Assembly (NCBI GenBank): GCA_041740935.1
Contig: JBGSLA010000206.1
Span: forward strand, 1-21,636
Length of the DNA: 21,636 nt
Direction of reading: 5' to 3'
Source of the DNA: JBGSLA01 sp041740935
Lineage (GTDB): Bacteria > Desulfobacterota > Desulfobaccia > Desulfobaccales > 0-14-0-80-60-11
Position numbers and translations under genes: made by a program. The notes beneath the pieces are model-generated. The model saw only the letters and a list, made by a program, of their open reading frames with translations, ran no database searches and was not told where the DNA came from. This document shows positions 1-7,023 of the stretch, in pieces (position 1 is the stretch's first letter; each line of letters starts with the position of its first letter).

Positions 1-403
1 CCAGGGCGGCCTGGCCGATTTTGCCGGCCGCTGCCTGGCCCCGGGGGAGGTGGATTTTCAGGAAGCCATCCTCCAGGATTTTCGGCCTCAGAAAAATGGG
101 GCGGACCTGGCTGACGGATTGGACTATCTGCTAAACGCCGATCTGCGGCCACGTTTGCCTCGAATCCGGGGCAGGTGCCTTATCCTGCAGGGAGATCGGG
201 ATGCGGTGGCGCCCCCGGCCCAGGCCGAGGTCCTGCGGCGCGGGCTGCCTGACGCCCGGGTGGTGACCTTTCCCGGGGCCGGCCACGTTCCCTTTCTCAC
301 CCGGGCGGCTGAGTTTAATGAGGTCCTCCAAAATTTCTTGAGGCAGGAGGCGGGTGCTGCGGCTTGCCGTCCCCTTAAGCATCATTTTTCCCAGAGATTA
401 TGA
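1..403 (+). CDS. BioH-like alpha/beta hydrolase, C-terminal part
   Basis: The frame is open from the window edge, so this is the 3' end of a longer gene. A GTG at 50 is internal rather than a start. The visible part carries the last two members of an alpha/beta-hydrolase catalytic triad: an aspartate in GDRDAVAPP after a beta strand, and a histidine in GAGHVPF near the C-terminus. The stop overlaps the ATG of bioC (ATGA at 400-403), so the two are almost certainly co-translated. BioH cleaves the methyl ester of pimeloyl-ACP after chain elongation, at the end of the pathway that BioC starts, and this context favours a BioH-type esterase. The nucleophile serine and oxyanion region lie outside the window, so another alpha/beta hydrolase cannot be excluded. 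Confidence 0.72.
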   Translation, partial: QGGLADFAGRCLAPGEVDFQEAILQDFRPQKNGADLADGLDYLLNADLRPRLPRIRGRCLILQGDRDAVAPPAQAEVLRRGLPDARVVTFPGAGHVPFLTRAAEFNEVLQNFLRQEAGAAACRPLKHHFSQRL

Positions 404-1209
404 ACCATAAACAGGCCATTCAACGGAATTTTGCCCGGCGGGGCGCCACCTACAACCGCTACGCCCGCATCCAGCAATGGATGGCGGCGGAGCTGCTGCG
501 GGGCTGCCGGGAAGCCCTGACCAGGGCCCGGAGCATCCTGGAGGTGGGCTGCGGCACCGGCCATTTGACCGAGTTGGTGCGCCGGGCCAATCCCACCGCC
601 CGGATAGTGGCGCTGGATTTGGAGGTCTCCCTGGCCAGACTGGCCCGGGAGCGCCTGAAGCCCGACCCTCTGGTGCATTTTGTGGCCGCTGACGGCGAGG
701 CCTTTGCCGGGGGCCGCTACGACCTCATCATTTCCAACTCGGTTTTCCAGTGGTTCACCCGGCCCCAGGAGACCCTGCAGGAATATCGGGGCCTCCTCAG
801 TCCCGGCGGCACCCTGGCCTTTTCCACTCTGGGGCCGGCCACCTTCCGGGAACTGGACACCGCCTTTCGGCAAGCCGCAGTGAGCCTGCCCCTGGCGGAT
901 TCCCCGGAAGTAGTGGCCCTGTCTTTTGCCGATGAAAGCAGGTGGAGGGGTTTCCTGGCCCAGGCCGGCTTTCAGGAGGTGATGGTGCTGCGGGAGGAGC
1001 GCATCGAGACCCATCCCACGGTCCATGACTTCCTCCACGCCCTGCAGGCCACCGGGGCCACCAACCCCATCCCCCGGCCCCTGTCGCCCCGGCTGTTTCG
1101 GCACATGGCCGCCATCTATCAACACGCCTTCGGGGTGAACGGCGTCATCCCGGTGACCTATGAGATCATCTGGGCCCTGGCCCGCAAAGGGGATTTCCGG
1201 TCGGATTAA
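400..1209 (+). CDS. bioC: Malonyl-ACP O-methyltransferase BioC
   Basis: This is a 269-residue class I SAM-dependent methyltransferase. The N-terminus (NFARRGATYNRYARIQ, about residues 10-25) is the typical BioC opening. The SAM-binding motif I ILEVGCGTGHLTE lies at residues 46-58. An acidic loop follows (VALDLE), then the ISNSVFQWF segment around residue 110, which matches the SNxxxQW motif of BioC. BioC methylates the free carboxyl of malonyl-ACP so that fatty-acid synthase can build the pimeloyl chain of biotin. The gene overlaps the upstream hydrolase by ATGA, the usual bioH-bioC coupling. Length is normal for the family. The following 497 bp contain no gene, so this is probably the last gene of a biotin operon that begins outside the window. 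Confidence 0.9.
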   Translation: MNHKQAIQRNFARRGATYNRYARIQQWMAAELLRGCREALTRARSILEVGCGTGHLTELVRRANPTARIVALDLEVSLARLARERLKPDPLVHFVAADGEAFAGGRYDLIISNSVFQWFTRPQETLQEYRGLLSPGGTLAFSTLGPATFRELDTAFRQAAVSLPLADSPEVVALSFADESRWRGFLAQAGFQEVMVLREERIETHPTVHDFLHALQATGATNPIPRPLSPRLFRHMAAIYQHAFGVNGVIPVTYEIIWALARKGDFRSD

Positions 1210-1499
1210 ATCCGCCCGCCGCCTTGGGAACTCTGCGAGAATCCTTTCCTCGGCCAAAAGTTCTCTAAATAAATCAACACATAGTAGAGCTGGCGCCCTT
1301 GCCTGCACAATGCAGCCGAGGACTAGGCTCCATGATTTTCGATTTTCGCAGTCGGCCGTGATCCCGGCTCTCTCAAACCAAGTTGCAGTCAAATGGCGGT
1401 AAAGGGCCTCAATCCCGGAGTAGCTCTTGAAACTGGGATGCGGTAGACTTTTCTGCACGGCGGTCCCCCTTAGCCCAAGGATTTTTCAGAACCAGGAAA

Positions 1500-1531
1500 A
1501 GCCCGGTGGCACAGGTGTCCTCACCTGTGCA
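1500..1531. repeat. Dispersed hairpin repeat, copy 1
   Basis: A 9-bp perfect stem (GCACAGGTG / CACCTGTGC) with a TCCT loop sits at 1509-1530. The 32 bp from 1500 to 1531 recur in reverse complement at 13393-13424 with one mismatch. No T-run follows, so it is not an obvious terminator. Confidence 0.85.
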
Positions 1532-1625
1532 TTCTGGCGGTGCCCACCCTGAAAAATTGCCCCGGCAGTCCTGGACCAACACACCGGTCTCCTTGTCGGT
1601 AAATACCCCTGGGTGAGAAAACCAT

Positions 1626-1657
1626 TTGTCTCAAAAAAAAATTATGATAAATATAAT
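1626..1657 (+). promoter_or_regulatory. Possible promoter for the ior operon
   Basis: An A+T-rich stretch contains a perfect -10-like TATAAT at 1652-1657, about 50 bp before the iorA start. A TTGTCT at 1626-1631 could be a -35, but the 20-bp spacer is too long for a good sigma-70 promoter. The call rests mainly on the -10 and the local composition. iorA itself has a GAGG ribosome-binding site at 1699-1702, which supports its ATG at 1707. Confidence 0.35.
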
Positions 1658-1706
1658 AGTTTCACGTTATTCGGCAGGAAGCCAGATTTTTTCGACTTGA
1701 GGATTT

Positions 1707-3584
1707 ATGTCAGAATTGCTTTCAGGTCAGGCAGGAGAGCGGCGGTTGTTTCTGGGCAATGAGGCCATTGTGCGGGGCGCCCTGGAGGCCGGGGTGTCGC
1801 TGGTGGCCACCTATCCGGGGACGCCCGCCTCGGAGATCGGCGACCGCTGCGCGGCAATCTCCCGGCAGACTGACCTTGTTTTCGAATATTCGGTGAACGA
1901 AAAGGTGGCCCTGGAAGTGGCCGCCGGGGCCTCGGCCGCGGGCTGGCGGGCTCTGGCCTCCATGAAACACGTGGGGCTGAACGTGGCCGCCGACGCGCTC
2001 ATCACCCTGGGTTATGTGGGCGTCAAGGGAGGCCTGGTCATTGTCAGCGCCGACGATCCCTCCCTGTTTTCCAGCCAGAACGAGCAGGACAACCGCTATT
2101 ATGCCAAGATGGCGGCCCTGCCCATGCTCGAGCCCACAAACCCCCAGGAAGCCAAGGACATGACCGAGGCGGCCTTCGAGCTTTCCGAGGCGGTCGCCCT
2201 GCCGGTGCTCCTCAGGACCACCACCCGGGTCAATCACACCCGGGGGGCGGTGACCCTGGGAACTCTGGCTCCCCGGTCGGGGCCGGGGCGCTTCGTCAAG
2301 GACCCCTTTTCCCAGGTGATGGTGCCGGCGGTGGCCCGGCAGGCCCACGCCCGGCTTATGGCCAAACAGGCCCGGGTGCAGGAACTGGCCGAAACCTCCC
2401 CCTTCAACCGGCTCACCGGCCAGGGACCCTGGGGAGTGGTGGCCAGCGGCGTGGCCGCGGCCTATGCCGAAGACGCCATCGTGGAGTTGGGCCTCGCGGA
2501 CCGGGTCACCTTCCTCAAACTGGGCTTCACCCATCCCCTGCCCGAAAAGCTCATTATTGATTTTCTGCGGCGGGTGGAGCGGGTCCTGGTGGTGGAGGAA
2601 CTGGACCCCTATCTGGAGGATGGCTTGAAGGCCATCGCCCAGGCCCAGGGGCTGACCCTGCCCATCCGGGGCAAAGGCGAGGGGCTGTTTTCCCGCCTCT
2701 ATGAATATCAGCCGGCCCTGGTGCGCCAGGTGATGGCCGGCTTTTTCGGCCTTCCCTTTGAGGTGCCCCAGCCCCCGGACCCCGTGGATATCTGGGGCCA
2801 GGCCCTTCCCGACCGCCCCCCCAACCTCTGTCCGGGCTGCCCCCATCGGGCCTCCTACTATGCCATAAAAATCGCGCTGAAAGATATGGGCGTGGAGGGC
2901 ATCTTCCCCACCGACATCGGCTGCTACACCCTGGGGCTCCTGCCGCCCCTGTCCATGGCGGATTATCTCATCTGCATGGGCTCATCCATCAGCACCGCCG
3001 CGGGCATCTCCCGGGCCACCGGCCAGAAGGTGGTGGCCTTCATCGGGGATTCCACCTTTTTCCACGCCGGGCTCACCGGCCTCACCAACGCGGTGCACAA
3101 CCGCCATAATTTTCTCCTGGTCATCCTGGACAACGGCACCACCGCCATGACCGGGTCACAGCCTCATCCGGGGGTGAGTCTGGTCCCTCCCGGCTATGCC
3201 GGCGAGCATGTGCCCATCACCCGGGTGGTCAAGGCCCTGGGGGTGAACCAGGTCTGGATAGTGAACCCCTTCAAATATAAGGAATCCCTGGCGGCCGCCA
3301 AAGAGGCCCTGGCCGCCGACGGGGTGCGGGTCCTCATCTCCCAGGCCCCTTGCCACCTGTATGAAACCAGGGTTACCGGCAAAAAACGGCGGGCCCGCTT
3401 CCAGGTCAAGGACGACTGCGGCGACTGCCGCCATTGCCTGGACTATTTCGGTTGCCCGGCCATGTCCCTGAAGCCGGATTCGGGGCGGACCCAGATGCTC
3501 ATCGATTACGACCTGTGCTCGGGCTGCGCCTTTTGCGTCCAGATCTGCGACTGCATCCGGCCGGTGAAGGCACAAGGTCAATAA
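1707..3584 (+). CDS. iorA: Indolepyruvate:ferredoxin oxidoreductase, alpha subunit
   Basis: This is a 625-residue thiamine-diphosphate and iron-sulfur enzyme subunit. With IorB it oxidatively decarboxylates aryl pyruvates, made by transamination of aromatic amino acids, to aryl-acetyl-CoA and reduces ferredoxin. The N-terminal pyrimidine-binding domain includes GNEAIVRGALEAGVSLVATYPGTP-type sequence at about residues 17-41. The PP-binding domain has CPGCPHR near residue 375 and a GDS motif at 447-449, followed by LDNGTTAMTG. The C-terminus is a two-cluster ferredoxin domain: cysteines 571, 574, 577 and 583, then 604, 607, 610 and 614. Length and domain order are normal. It heads an operon whose beta subunit follows after one intervening gene. 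The reverse reaction (carboxylation for amino-acid synthesis) is known for some anaerobes and cannot be judged here. Confidence 0.93.
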   Translation: MSELLSGQAGERRLFLGNEAIVRGALEAGVSLVATYPGTPASEIGDRCAAISRQTDLVFEYSVNEKVALEVAAGASAAGWRALASMKHVGLNVAADALITLGYVGVKGGLVIVSADDPSLFSSQNEQDNRYYAKMAALPMLEPTNPQEAKDMTEAAFELSEAVALPVLLRTTTRVNHTRGAVTLGTLAPRSGPGRFVKDPFSQVMVPAVARQAHARLMAKQARVQELAETSPFNRLTGQGPWGVVASGVAAAYAEDAIVELGLADRVTFLKLGFTHPLPEKLIIDFLRRVERVLVVEELDPYLEDGLKAIAQAQGLTLPIRGKGEGLFSRLYEYQPALVRQVMAGFFGLPFEVPQPPDPVDIWGQALPDRPPNLCPGCPHRASYYAIKIALKDMGVEGIFPTDIGCYTLGLLPPLSMADYLICMGSSISTAAGISRATGQKVVAFIGDSTFFHAGLTGLTNAVHNRHNFLLVILDNGTTAMTGSQPHPGVSLVPPGYAGEHVPITRVVKALGVNQVWIVNPFKYKESLAAAKEALAADGVRVLISQAPCHLYETRVTGKKRRARFQVKDDCGDCRHCLDYFGCPAMSLKPDSGRTQMLIDYDLCSGCAFCVQICDCIRPVKAQGQ

Positions 3585-3606
3585 AAACCCGTATGGGAGG
3601 TCGATC

Positions 3607-4104
3607 ATGAGAAAAACTTTTATCCTTGCCGTTGTTTTGGTTTTCCTCTGCCTCTCCCTGGCGGTGGCCCAGGTCAATGAGCCTCCCCTGCCGCCCGACC
3701 TGAAGATCATCCCGCCGGGGTCCGGGGTTTCCCCCCGCTTGGCCCAATTAAGCGGCATCTGGGAGGGGACCTGGGATTTTAAGGCGCCCCTGGGTGGCGG
3801 CGGCAGGTTAAAGACATTTCCCATGGATATTATGGGCAGGGGGGTAAAAATTGCCATCGTCGAAATTAAGCCCCCAAAAATCCAGGCCGTTTATGCGTTC
3901 AGCGGCACCCCCCAGAAGCCCGGCCAATGGTTTTGGATTAAGGATGCATCGATATCAGGGGATAGTATCGTTTTGAAATGGGGGCAACCCGGCCGGATAA
4001 AAACTGTAACCCTGAGCCCTTCCGGCACTCCTGGCGAGGCGCGGGCCACCCTCCAGGCCGAGACCGTGGACCATGCCCTCAACGCCGTCTTAAGGAAGAA
4101 GTAA
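3607..4104 (+). CDS. Small exported protein of unknown function
   Basis: This is a 165-residue protein with a clear Sec signal peptide: Arg-Lys near the N-terminus, a hydrophobic core to about residue 20, and a probable cleavage after AVA before QVNEPP. A GGGAGG ribosome-binding site precedes the ATG. The mature part begins with a proline-rich segment and then has WEGTWDF (about residue 55) and alternating polar/hydrophobic stretches that suggest a small beta-rich or lipocalin-like fold. No family was recognised. It sits 22 bp after iorA and before iorB, in the same direction, so it should be co-transcribed with a cytoplasmic enzyme although it is exported. Base composition is somewhat less GC-rich than its neighbours, which may indicate a later insertion into the operon. 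Confidence 0.75.
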   Translation: MRKTFILAVVLVFLCLSLAVAQVNEPPLPPDLKIIPPGSGVSPRLAQLSGIWEGTWDFKAPLGGGGRLKTFPMDIMGRGVKIAIVEIKPPKIQAVYAFSGTPQKPGQWFWIKDASISGDSIVLKWGQPGRIKTVTLSPSGTPGEARATLQAETVDHALNAVLRKK

Positions 4105-4155
4105 AGCGGATTTTGCCTGGGGAGCGCGAGAGAACGGCTGCCTGCTGTGATTTTT

Positions 4156-4800
4156 ATGGAAAAACCTATGGACCGCGAAAACTTCAAACAGCGCATTTTT
4201 CTCACCGGGGTGGGGGGTCAGGGGACGCTTCTGGCCAGCCGCCTCCTGGGGGAAGCGGCCCTGGCCGCGGGCTACTCCCCCCTGGTCAGCGAAACCCACG
4301 GTATGGCCCAACGGGGGGGGGTGGTGGTGTCCACCGTGGTGTTGGGCAACCTCAAAAGCCCCCTGATCTCGCCGGGTGAGGCTGATGTGCTTCTGGGGTT
4401 CGAGGCCCTGGAGGCCTTTCGGGCCCTGGACCGCTGCCACGCAAAAAGCCTGGTCATCGCCAACACCGACACCCTGCCGCCCTATCCGGTGGCCATCGGG
4501 CAGAGCTCCTACCCCAAGGTGGACCGTCTGCTCGACCTCATGGCCGGGCAGGTGGGGGGCCTGTTGGCCTTCGAGGCCGGGGACCTGGCCCGCCGGGCCG
4601 GAAGCCCCCTGGCGGTGAACATGGTTTTGCTCGGGGCCTTGGCCTCCAGCCACATCCTGCCTTTTACCCAGGAAGACATCCTGTCCTTGATCCGCACCCG
4701 GACCAACCCCAAGTTTCTGGAGGCCAACCTGGCCGCCTTCCGGATGGGACAGGAAGCCGCGGGCGATCCCGGCAAGTGGCGCAAGCCCCTGGTTTCCTGA
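4156..4800 (+). CDS. iorB: Indolepyruvate:ferredoxin oxidoreductase, beta subunit
   Basis: This is the smaller subunit of the aryl-pyruvate oxidoreductase, homologous to the gamma domain of 2-oxoacid:ferredoxin oxidoreductases. The Rossmann-like motif GVGGQGTLLASRLLGEAAL appears within the first 30 residues, followed by SETHGMAQRGGVV, a hallmark of IorB. About 214 residues is normal. The start is uncertain: GTG 4147, ATG 4156 and ATG 4168 are in frame and none has a strong Shine-Dalgarno sequence; family alignments would accept any of them. It is separated from iorA by the secreted-protein gene. A hairpin terminator overlaps its last codons. Confidence 0.9.
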   Translation: MEKPMDRENFKQRIFLTGVGGQGTLLASRLLGEAALAAGYSPLVSETHGMAQRGGVVVSTVVLGNLKSPLISPGEADVLLGFEALEAFRALDRCHAKSLVIANTDTLPPYPVAIGQSSYPKVDRLLDLMAGQVGGLLAFEAGDLARRAGSPLAVNMVLLGALASSHILPFTQEDILSLIRTRTNPKFLEANLAAFRMGQEAAGDPGKWRKPLVS

Positions 4801-4823
4801 TTTTTTCCCGGAAACCAGGTTTT
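4788..4823 (+). terminator. Rho-independent terminator of the ior operon
   Basis: A perfect 10-bp inverted repeat (CCTGGTTTCC at 4788-4797 and GGAAACCAGG at 4810-4819) is followed by TTTTCC. The left arm lies in the last codons of iorB and the loop contains the stop codon and a T-run. The short U-tract makes this a plausible rather than strong terminator. Confidence 0.65.
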
Positions 4824-4850
4824 CCTCAGGTGCGGCGCGGGTCCATTTAT

Positions 4851-4887
4851 TTGGTGGCATGACGCAGGGAATGTATTACATTATAAA
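4851..4887 (+). promoter_or_regulatory. Possible promoter for archease-rtcB
   Basis: An A+T-rich patch after the ior terminator contains TTACATTATAAA (4876-4887), giving -10 candidates TACATT or TATAAA, with TTGGTG at 4851-4856 as a poorly spaced -35. A very similar TTACATT-TTA string occurs before the SWIM-protein gene at 18459-18467. Position between a terminator and a new operon supports a promoter here; the exact boxes are uncertain. Confidence 0.35.
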
Positions 4888-4907
4888 CTAAGGATACATT
4901 TGCACAT

Positions 4908-5354
4908 ATGATTGGGGACATCCGGCCGCGGGTCCGGTATCAGAAATACCGGCAAATGGCCCACACCGCGGACGCGGCCTATCGCCTGCGGGGGGAATCC
5001 CTGGCGGAGATTTATGTCAACGCCGCCCAGGCCCTGATGGCCACCATCACCGACCGTCGACGCCTGAGGGCCAGGGAAACCAAGGATATTTCGGTGGAGG
5101 CCCCGGACCGGGAAGCCCTGCTGGTGGCCTGGCTCAACCATCTGCTCTATCTTTATGACGTGGACGGCTTTTTGGGCCGGGACTTTGAAATTTTAGAACT
5201 GCAGGACGAGCGCTTGCAGGCCCGGGCATGGGGCGAAGTCTTTGACCCCGAACGCCACGAGGGCAAAAACGCGGTCAAGGCCGCCACCTATCACCACCTG
5301 GAAATCACCCGGTGGGACCACGGCTGGCAGGCCACGGTGATTTTGGATTTGTAG
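4908..5354 (+). CDS. Archease (RtcB activating protein)
   Basis: This 148-residue protein has the archease signature near the N-terminus (MAHTADAAYRLRGESLAEIY, about residues 18-37). It also has DREALLVAWLNHLLYLYDVDGF in the middle and a conserved C-terminal GKNAVKAATYHHLEI segment. Archease speeds guanylylation and turnover of the RNA ligase RtcB and widens its substrate range. The gene ends 6 bp before rtcB. The ATG at 4908 gives an N-terminal extension of roughly 15 residues before the usual family start, and its upstream AAGGA lies rather far away (about 14 nt). Other in-frame starts nearby are not obviously better. Confidence 0.9.
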   Translation: MIGDIRPRVRYQKYRQMAHTADAAYRLRGESLAEIYVNAAQALMATITDRRRLRARETKDISVEAPDREALLVAWLNHLLYLYDVDGFLGRDFEILELQDERLQARAWGEVFDPERHEGKNAVKAATYHHLEITRWDHGWQATVILDL

Positions 5355-5360
5355 GACGAT

Positions 5361-6803
5361 ATGGCAGTCAAACTCCGCCAGGTTGACGAGTATCGCTGGG
5401 AACTGCCCCGGGAGGGCAAGATGCGCACCCGCGGCCTGGTGTACGCCTCTAAGGAGATGCTCGCCAAGATTCAGGAGGACCGGAGCCTCGAGCAGGTGGC
5501 CAACGTGGCCACCATGCCGGGGATCGTGGGGGCCTCCCTGGCCATGCCGGACATTCACTGGGGCTACGGCTTTCCCATCGGCGGGGTGGCGGCCTTTGAC
5601 CTGGACGAAGGCGTGGTGTCCCCCGGCGGGGTGGGCTATGACATCAACTGCGGGGTGAGGCTTTTGCGCACCAACCTGGAGCGCCCGCAGGTCTCTGGCC
5701 GCATGGATGAGTTGGTCAACGCCCTGTTCGCCAATATCCCTTCCGGGGTGGGCTCGAGGCGCAAGGACCTGAAGCTCACCATGCCCACCCTCAAACAGGT
5801 GTTGCGGTTAGGGGGCGCCTGGGCGGTAAAACAGGGCTACGGCGAGGTCTCGGACCTGGAGCACATCGAGGCCCGGGGCCAGATCGAGGGGGCCGACCCC
5901 GATTTGGTGAGCCAGTTCGCCCTGGACCGGGGCAAAGACCAGTTGGGCACGCTCGGCAGCGGCAACCACTTTGTGGAAATAGGTTATGTAACCGAAATTT
6001 TTGATGAATCTCTCGCCCGGGCCCTGGGGCTGTTCCTGAACCAGGTCGCGGTCATCGTGCACACCGGCTCCCGGGGGCTGGGGCACCAGGTGTGCGACGA
6101 CTATATCAAGGTGATGCTCAAGGCCACCGGCAAATACGGCATCGAGCTCCCCGACCGGCAGTTGTGCTGCGCGCCCATTACCAGCCCGGAGGGGCAGCAA
6201 TACCTGGCGGCCATGGCCGCGGCGGCCAATTTCGCCTTTGCCAACCGCCAGCTGATCACCCATTGGGTGCGGGAGTCCTTTGAGCAGGTTTTGCACCTGG
6301 GACCCCGGGACTTGGGGCTGGAGCTCATTTATGATGTGGCCCACAACATCGCCAAGATCGAAAATCATCAGGTGAACGGCGCCTCCCGCAAGCTCTGCGT
6401 GCATCGCAAGGGCGCCACCAGGGCCTATCCGCCGGGCCACCCGGAGACCCCGGCGGCCTACAAGGAAACCGGCCAGCCGGTGCTGATCCCCGGGGACATG
6501 GGGCGCTATTCCTTTGTCCTGGTGGGGACCGAGACGGCTCTCACGGAAACCTTCGGCAGCACCTGCCACGGCGCCGGCCGGGAGATGTCCCGGGCCCAGG
6601 CCGTCAAGGTCTCCCGGGGGCGGAACATCGTGGAGGAGATGGCGAAAAAGGGCATCGTTGTCCGGGGCGCCGGCCGGGGCACCATCGCCGAGGAAATCTC
6701 CGAGGCCTACAAAGACGTGGAAAACGTGGTGAACGTGGCCCACGGCGCCGGGATCAGCAAGAAGGTGGCCAAGCTGAAGCCGTTGGGGGTTATTAAAGGA
6801 TAG
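5361..6803 (+). CDS. rtcB: RNA-splicing ligase RtcB
   Basis: This 480-residue GTP- and Mn-dependent RNA ligase joins 2',3'-cyclic phosphate (or 3'-phosphate) and 5'-OH ends. Diagnostic motifs are all present: MPDIHWGYGFPIGG (62-75), DINCGVR with metal-binding Cys97, GSGNHFVEIG, VHTGSRGLGHQ, and the guanylylated histidine His403 in CHGAGR, equivalent to His404 of the Pyrococcus enzyme. The C-terminus ends in VNVAHGAGISKKVAKLKPLGVIKG, as expected. The AGGA ribosome-binding site overlaps the archease stop codon (5353-5356), so the two are translationally linked. Typical bacterial roles are RNA repair after endonucleolytic damage and tRNA repair. The last base of the TAG stop is also the first base of a heptad repeat array. 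Confidence 0.95.
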   Translation: MAVKLRQVDEYRWELPREGKMRTRGLVYASKEMLAKIQEDRSLEQVANVATMPGIVGASLAMPDIHWGYGFPIGGVAAFDLDEGVVSPGGVGYDINCGVRLLRTNLERPQVSGRMDELVNALFANIPSGVGSRRKDLKLTMPTLKQVLRLGGAWAVKQGYGEVSDLEHIEARGQIEGADPDLVSQFALDRGKDQLGTLGSGNHFVEIGYVTEIFDESLARALGLFLNQVAVIVHTGSRGLGHQVCDDYIKVMLKATGKYGIELPDRQLCCAPITSPEGQQYLAAMAAAANFAFANRQLITHWVRESFEQVLHLGPRDLGLELIYDVAHNIAKIENHQVNGASRKLCVHRKGATRAYPPGHPETPAAYKETGQPVLIPGDMGRYSFVLVGTETALTETFGSTCHGAGREMSRAQAVKVSRGRNIVEEMAKKGIVVRGAGRGTIAEEISEAYKDVENVVNVAHGAGISKKVAKLKPLGVIKG

Positions 6804-6879
6804 TCCAAAGTCCAAGGTCCAAAGTCCAGGGTCAAAGGCCCGGAGTTCAAGGTTCAAGGTTCAAGGTTCAAAGTTAAAG
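6803..6879. repeat. Heptanucleotide array 1 (11 units)
   Basis: Eleven 7-bp units run without a phase slip. GTCCAAA, GTCCAAG, GTCCAAA and GTCCAGG come first, then two degenerate units (GTCAAAG, GCCCGGA), then GTTCAAG three times, GTTCAAA and GTTAAAG. The array begins on the last base of the rtcB stop codon. Read one base later, most units fit YYYARRR. Confidence 0.93.
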
Positions 6880-6901
6880 AAGGGGCGGGGATGAATTGTA
6901 G

Positions 6902-6918
6902 GGCGGGCACTGCCCGCC
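6902..6918. repeat. Small palindrome in the rtcB-ffh gap
   Basis: A 7-bp stem GGCGGGC / GCCCGCC with an ACT loop. It is followed on the + strand by A-rich sequence, so it is not a terminator for rtcB. It belongs to the same style of hairpins as those at 20.7-21.3 kb. Confidence 0.75.
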
Positions 6919-6954
6919 AATAAAAAAAGCAATGGTGGGCTACAGGATAAGGAA

Positions 6955-7023
6955 GCTCAAAGCCCAAAGCTTAAAGCTTAAAGCCAACAGCTCATAGCTC
7001 ACAGCTCACAGCTCATAGCTCTT
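6955..7023. repeat. Heptanucleotide array 2 (10 units) abutting ffh
   Basis: Nine full 7-bp units occur in phase: GCTCAAA, GCCCAAA, GCTTAAA twice, GCCAACA, GCTCATA, GCTCACA twice and GCTCATA. A tenth, GCTCTTA, has as its final A the first base of the ffh start codon. The array replaces the position where a ribosome-binding site would be expected. Confidence 0.93.

Larger units (their letters stand above)
1210..1706. other. Gene-free stretch between bioC and iorA
   Basis: No convincing gene is visible here. The stretch is less GC-rich than the flanking genes. It contains one hairpin repeat (1500-1531) that recurs inverted at 13393-13424. Its last 85 bp are A+T-rich, with a promoter-like TATAAT. 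No clear factor-independent terminator is visible after bioC. A long minus-strand open frame covering bioC extends into this region to 1458, but nothing about its extension was recognisable. Confidence 0.6.

Noticed and set aside
382..1458. Long minus-strand open frame over bioC
   Set aside because: It is antisense to a clearly recognisable methyltransferase and its composition (Gly/Pro/His/Gln-rich) is that of a shadow frame. The extra 65 residues beyond bioC show no recognisable family.
1722..2846. 374-codon minus-strand open frame over iorA
   Set aside because: Antisense shadow of the TPP-enzyme gene, low-complexity Gly/His/Gln-rich translation.
6902..6918. Terminator for rtcB
   Set aside because: The hairpin is followed by A-rich, not T-rich, sequence on the coding strand, and on the other strand it is not followed by a T-run either.
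6803..7023. CRISPR array
   Set aside because: Units are 7 bp and contiguous with no spacers; no cas gene is present.
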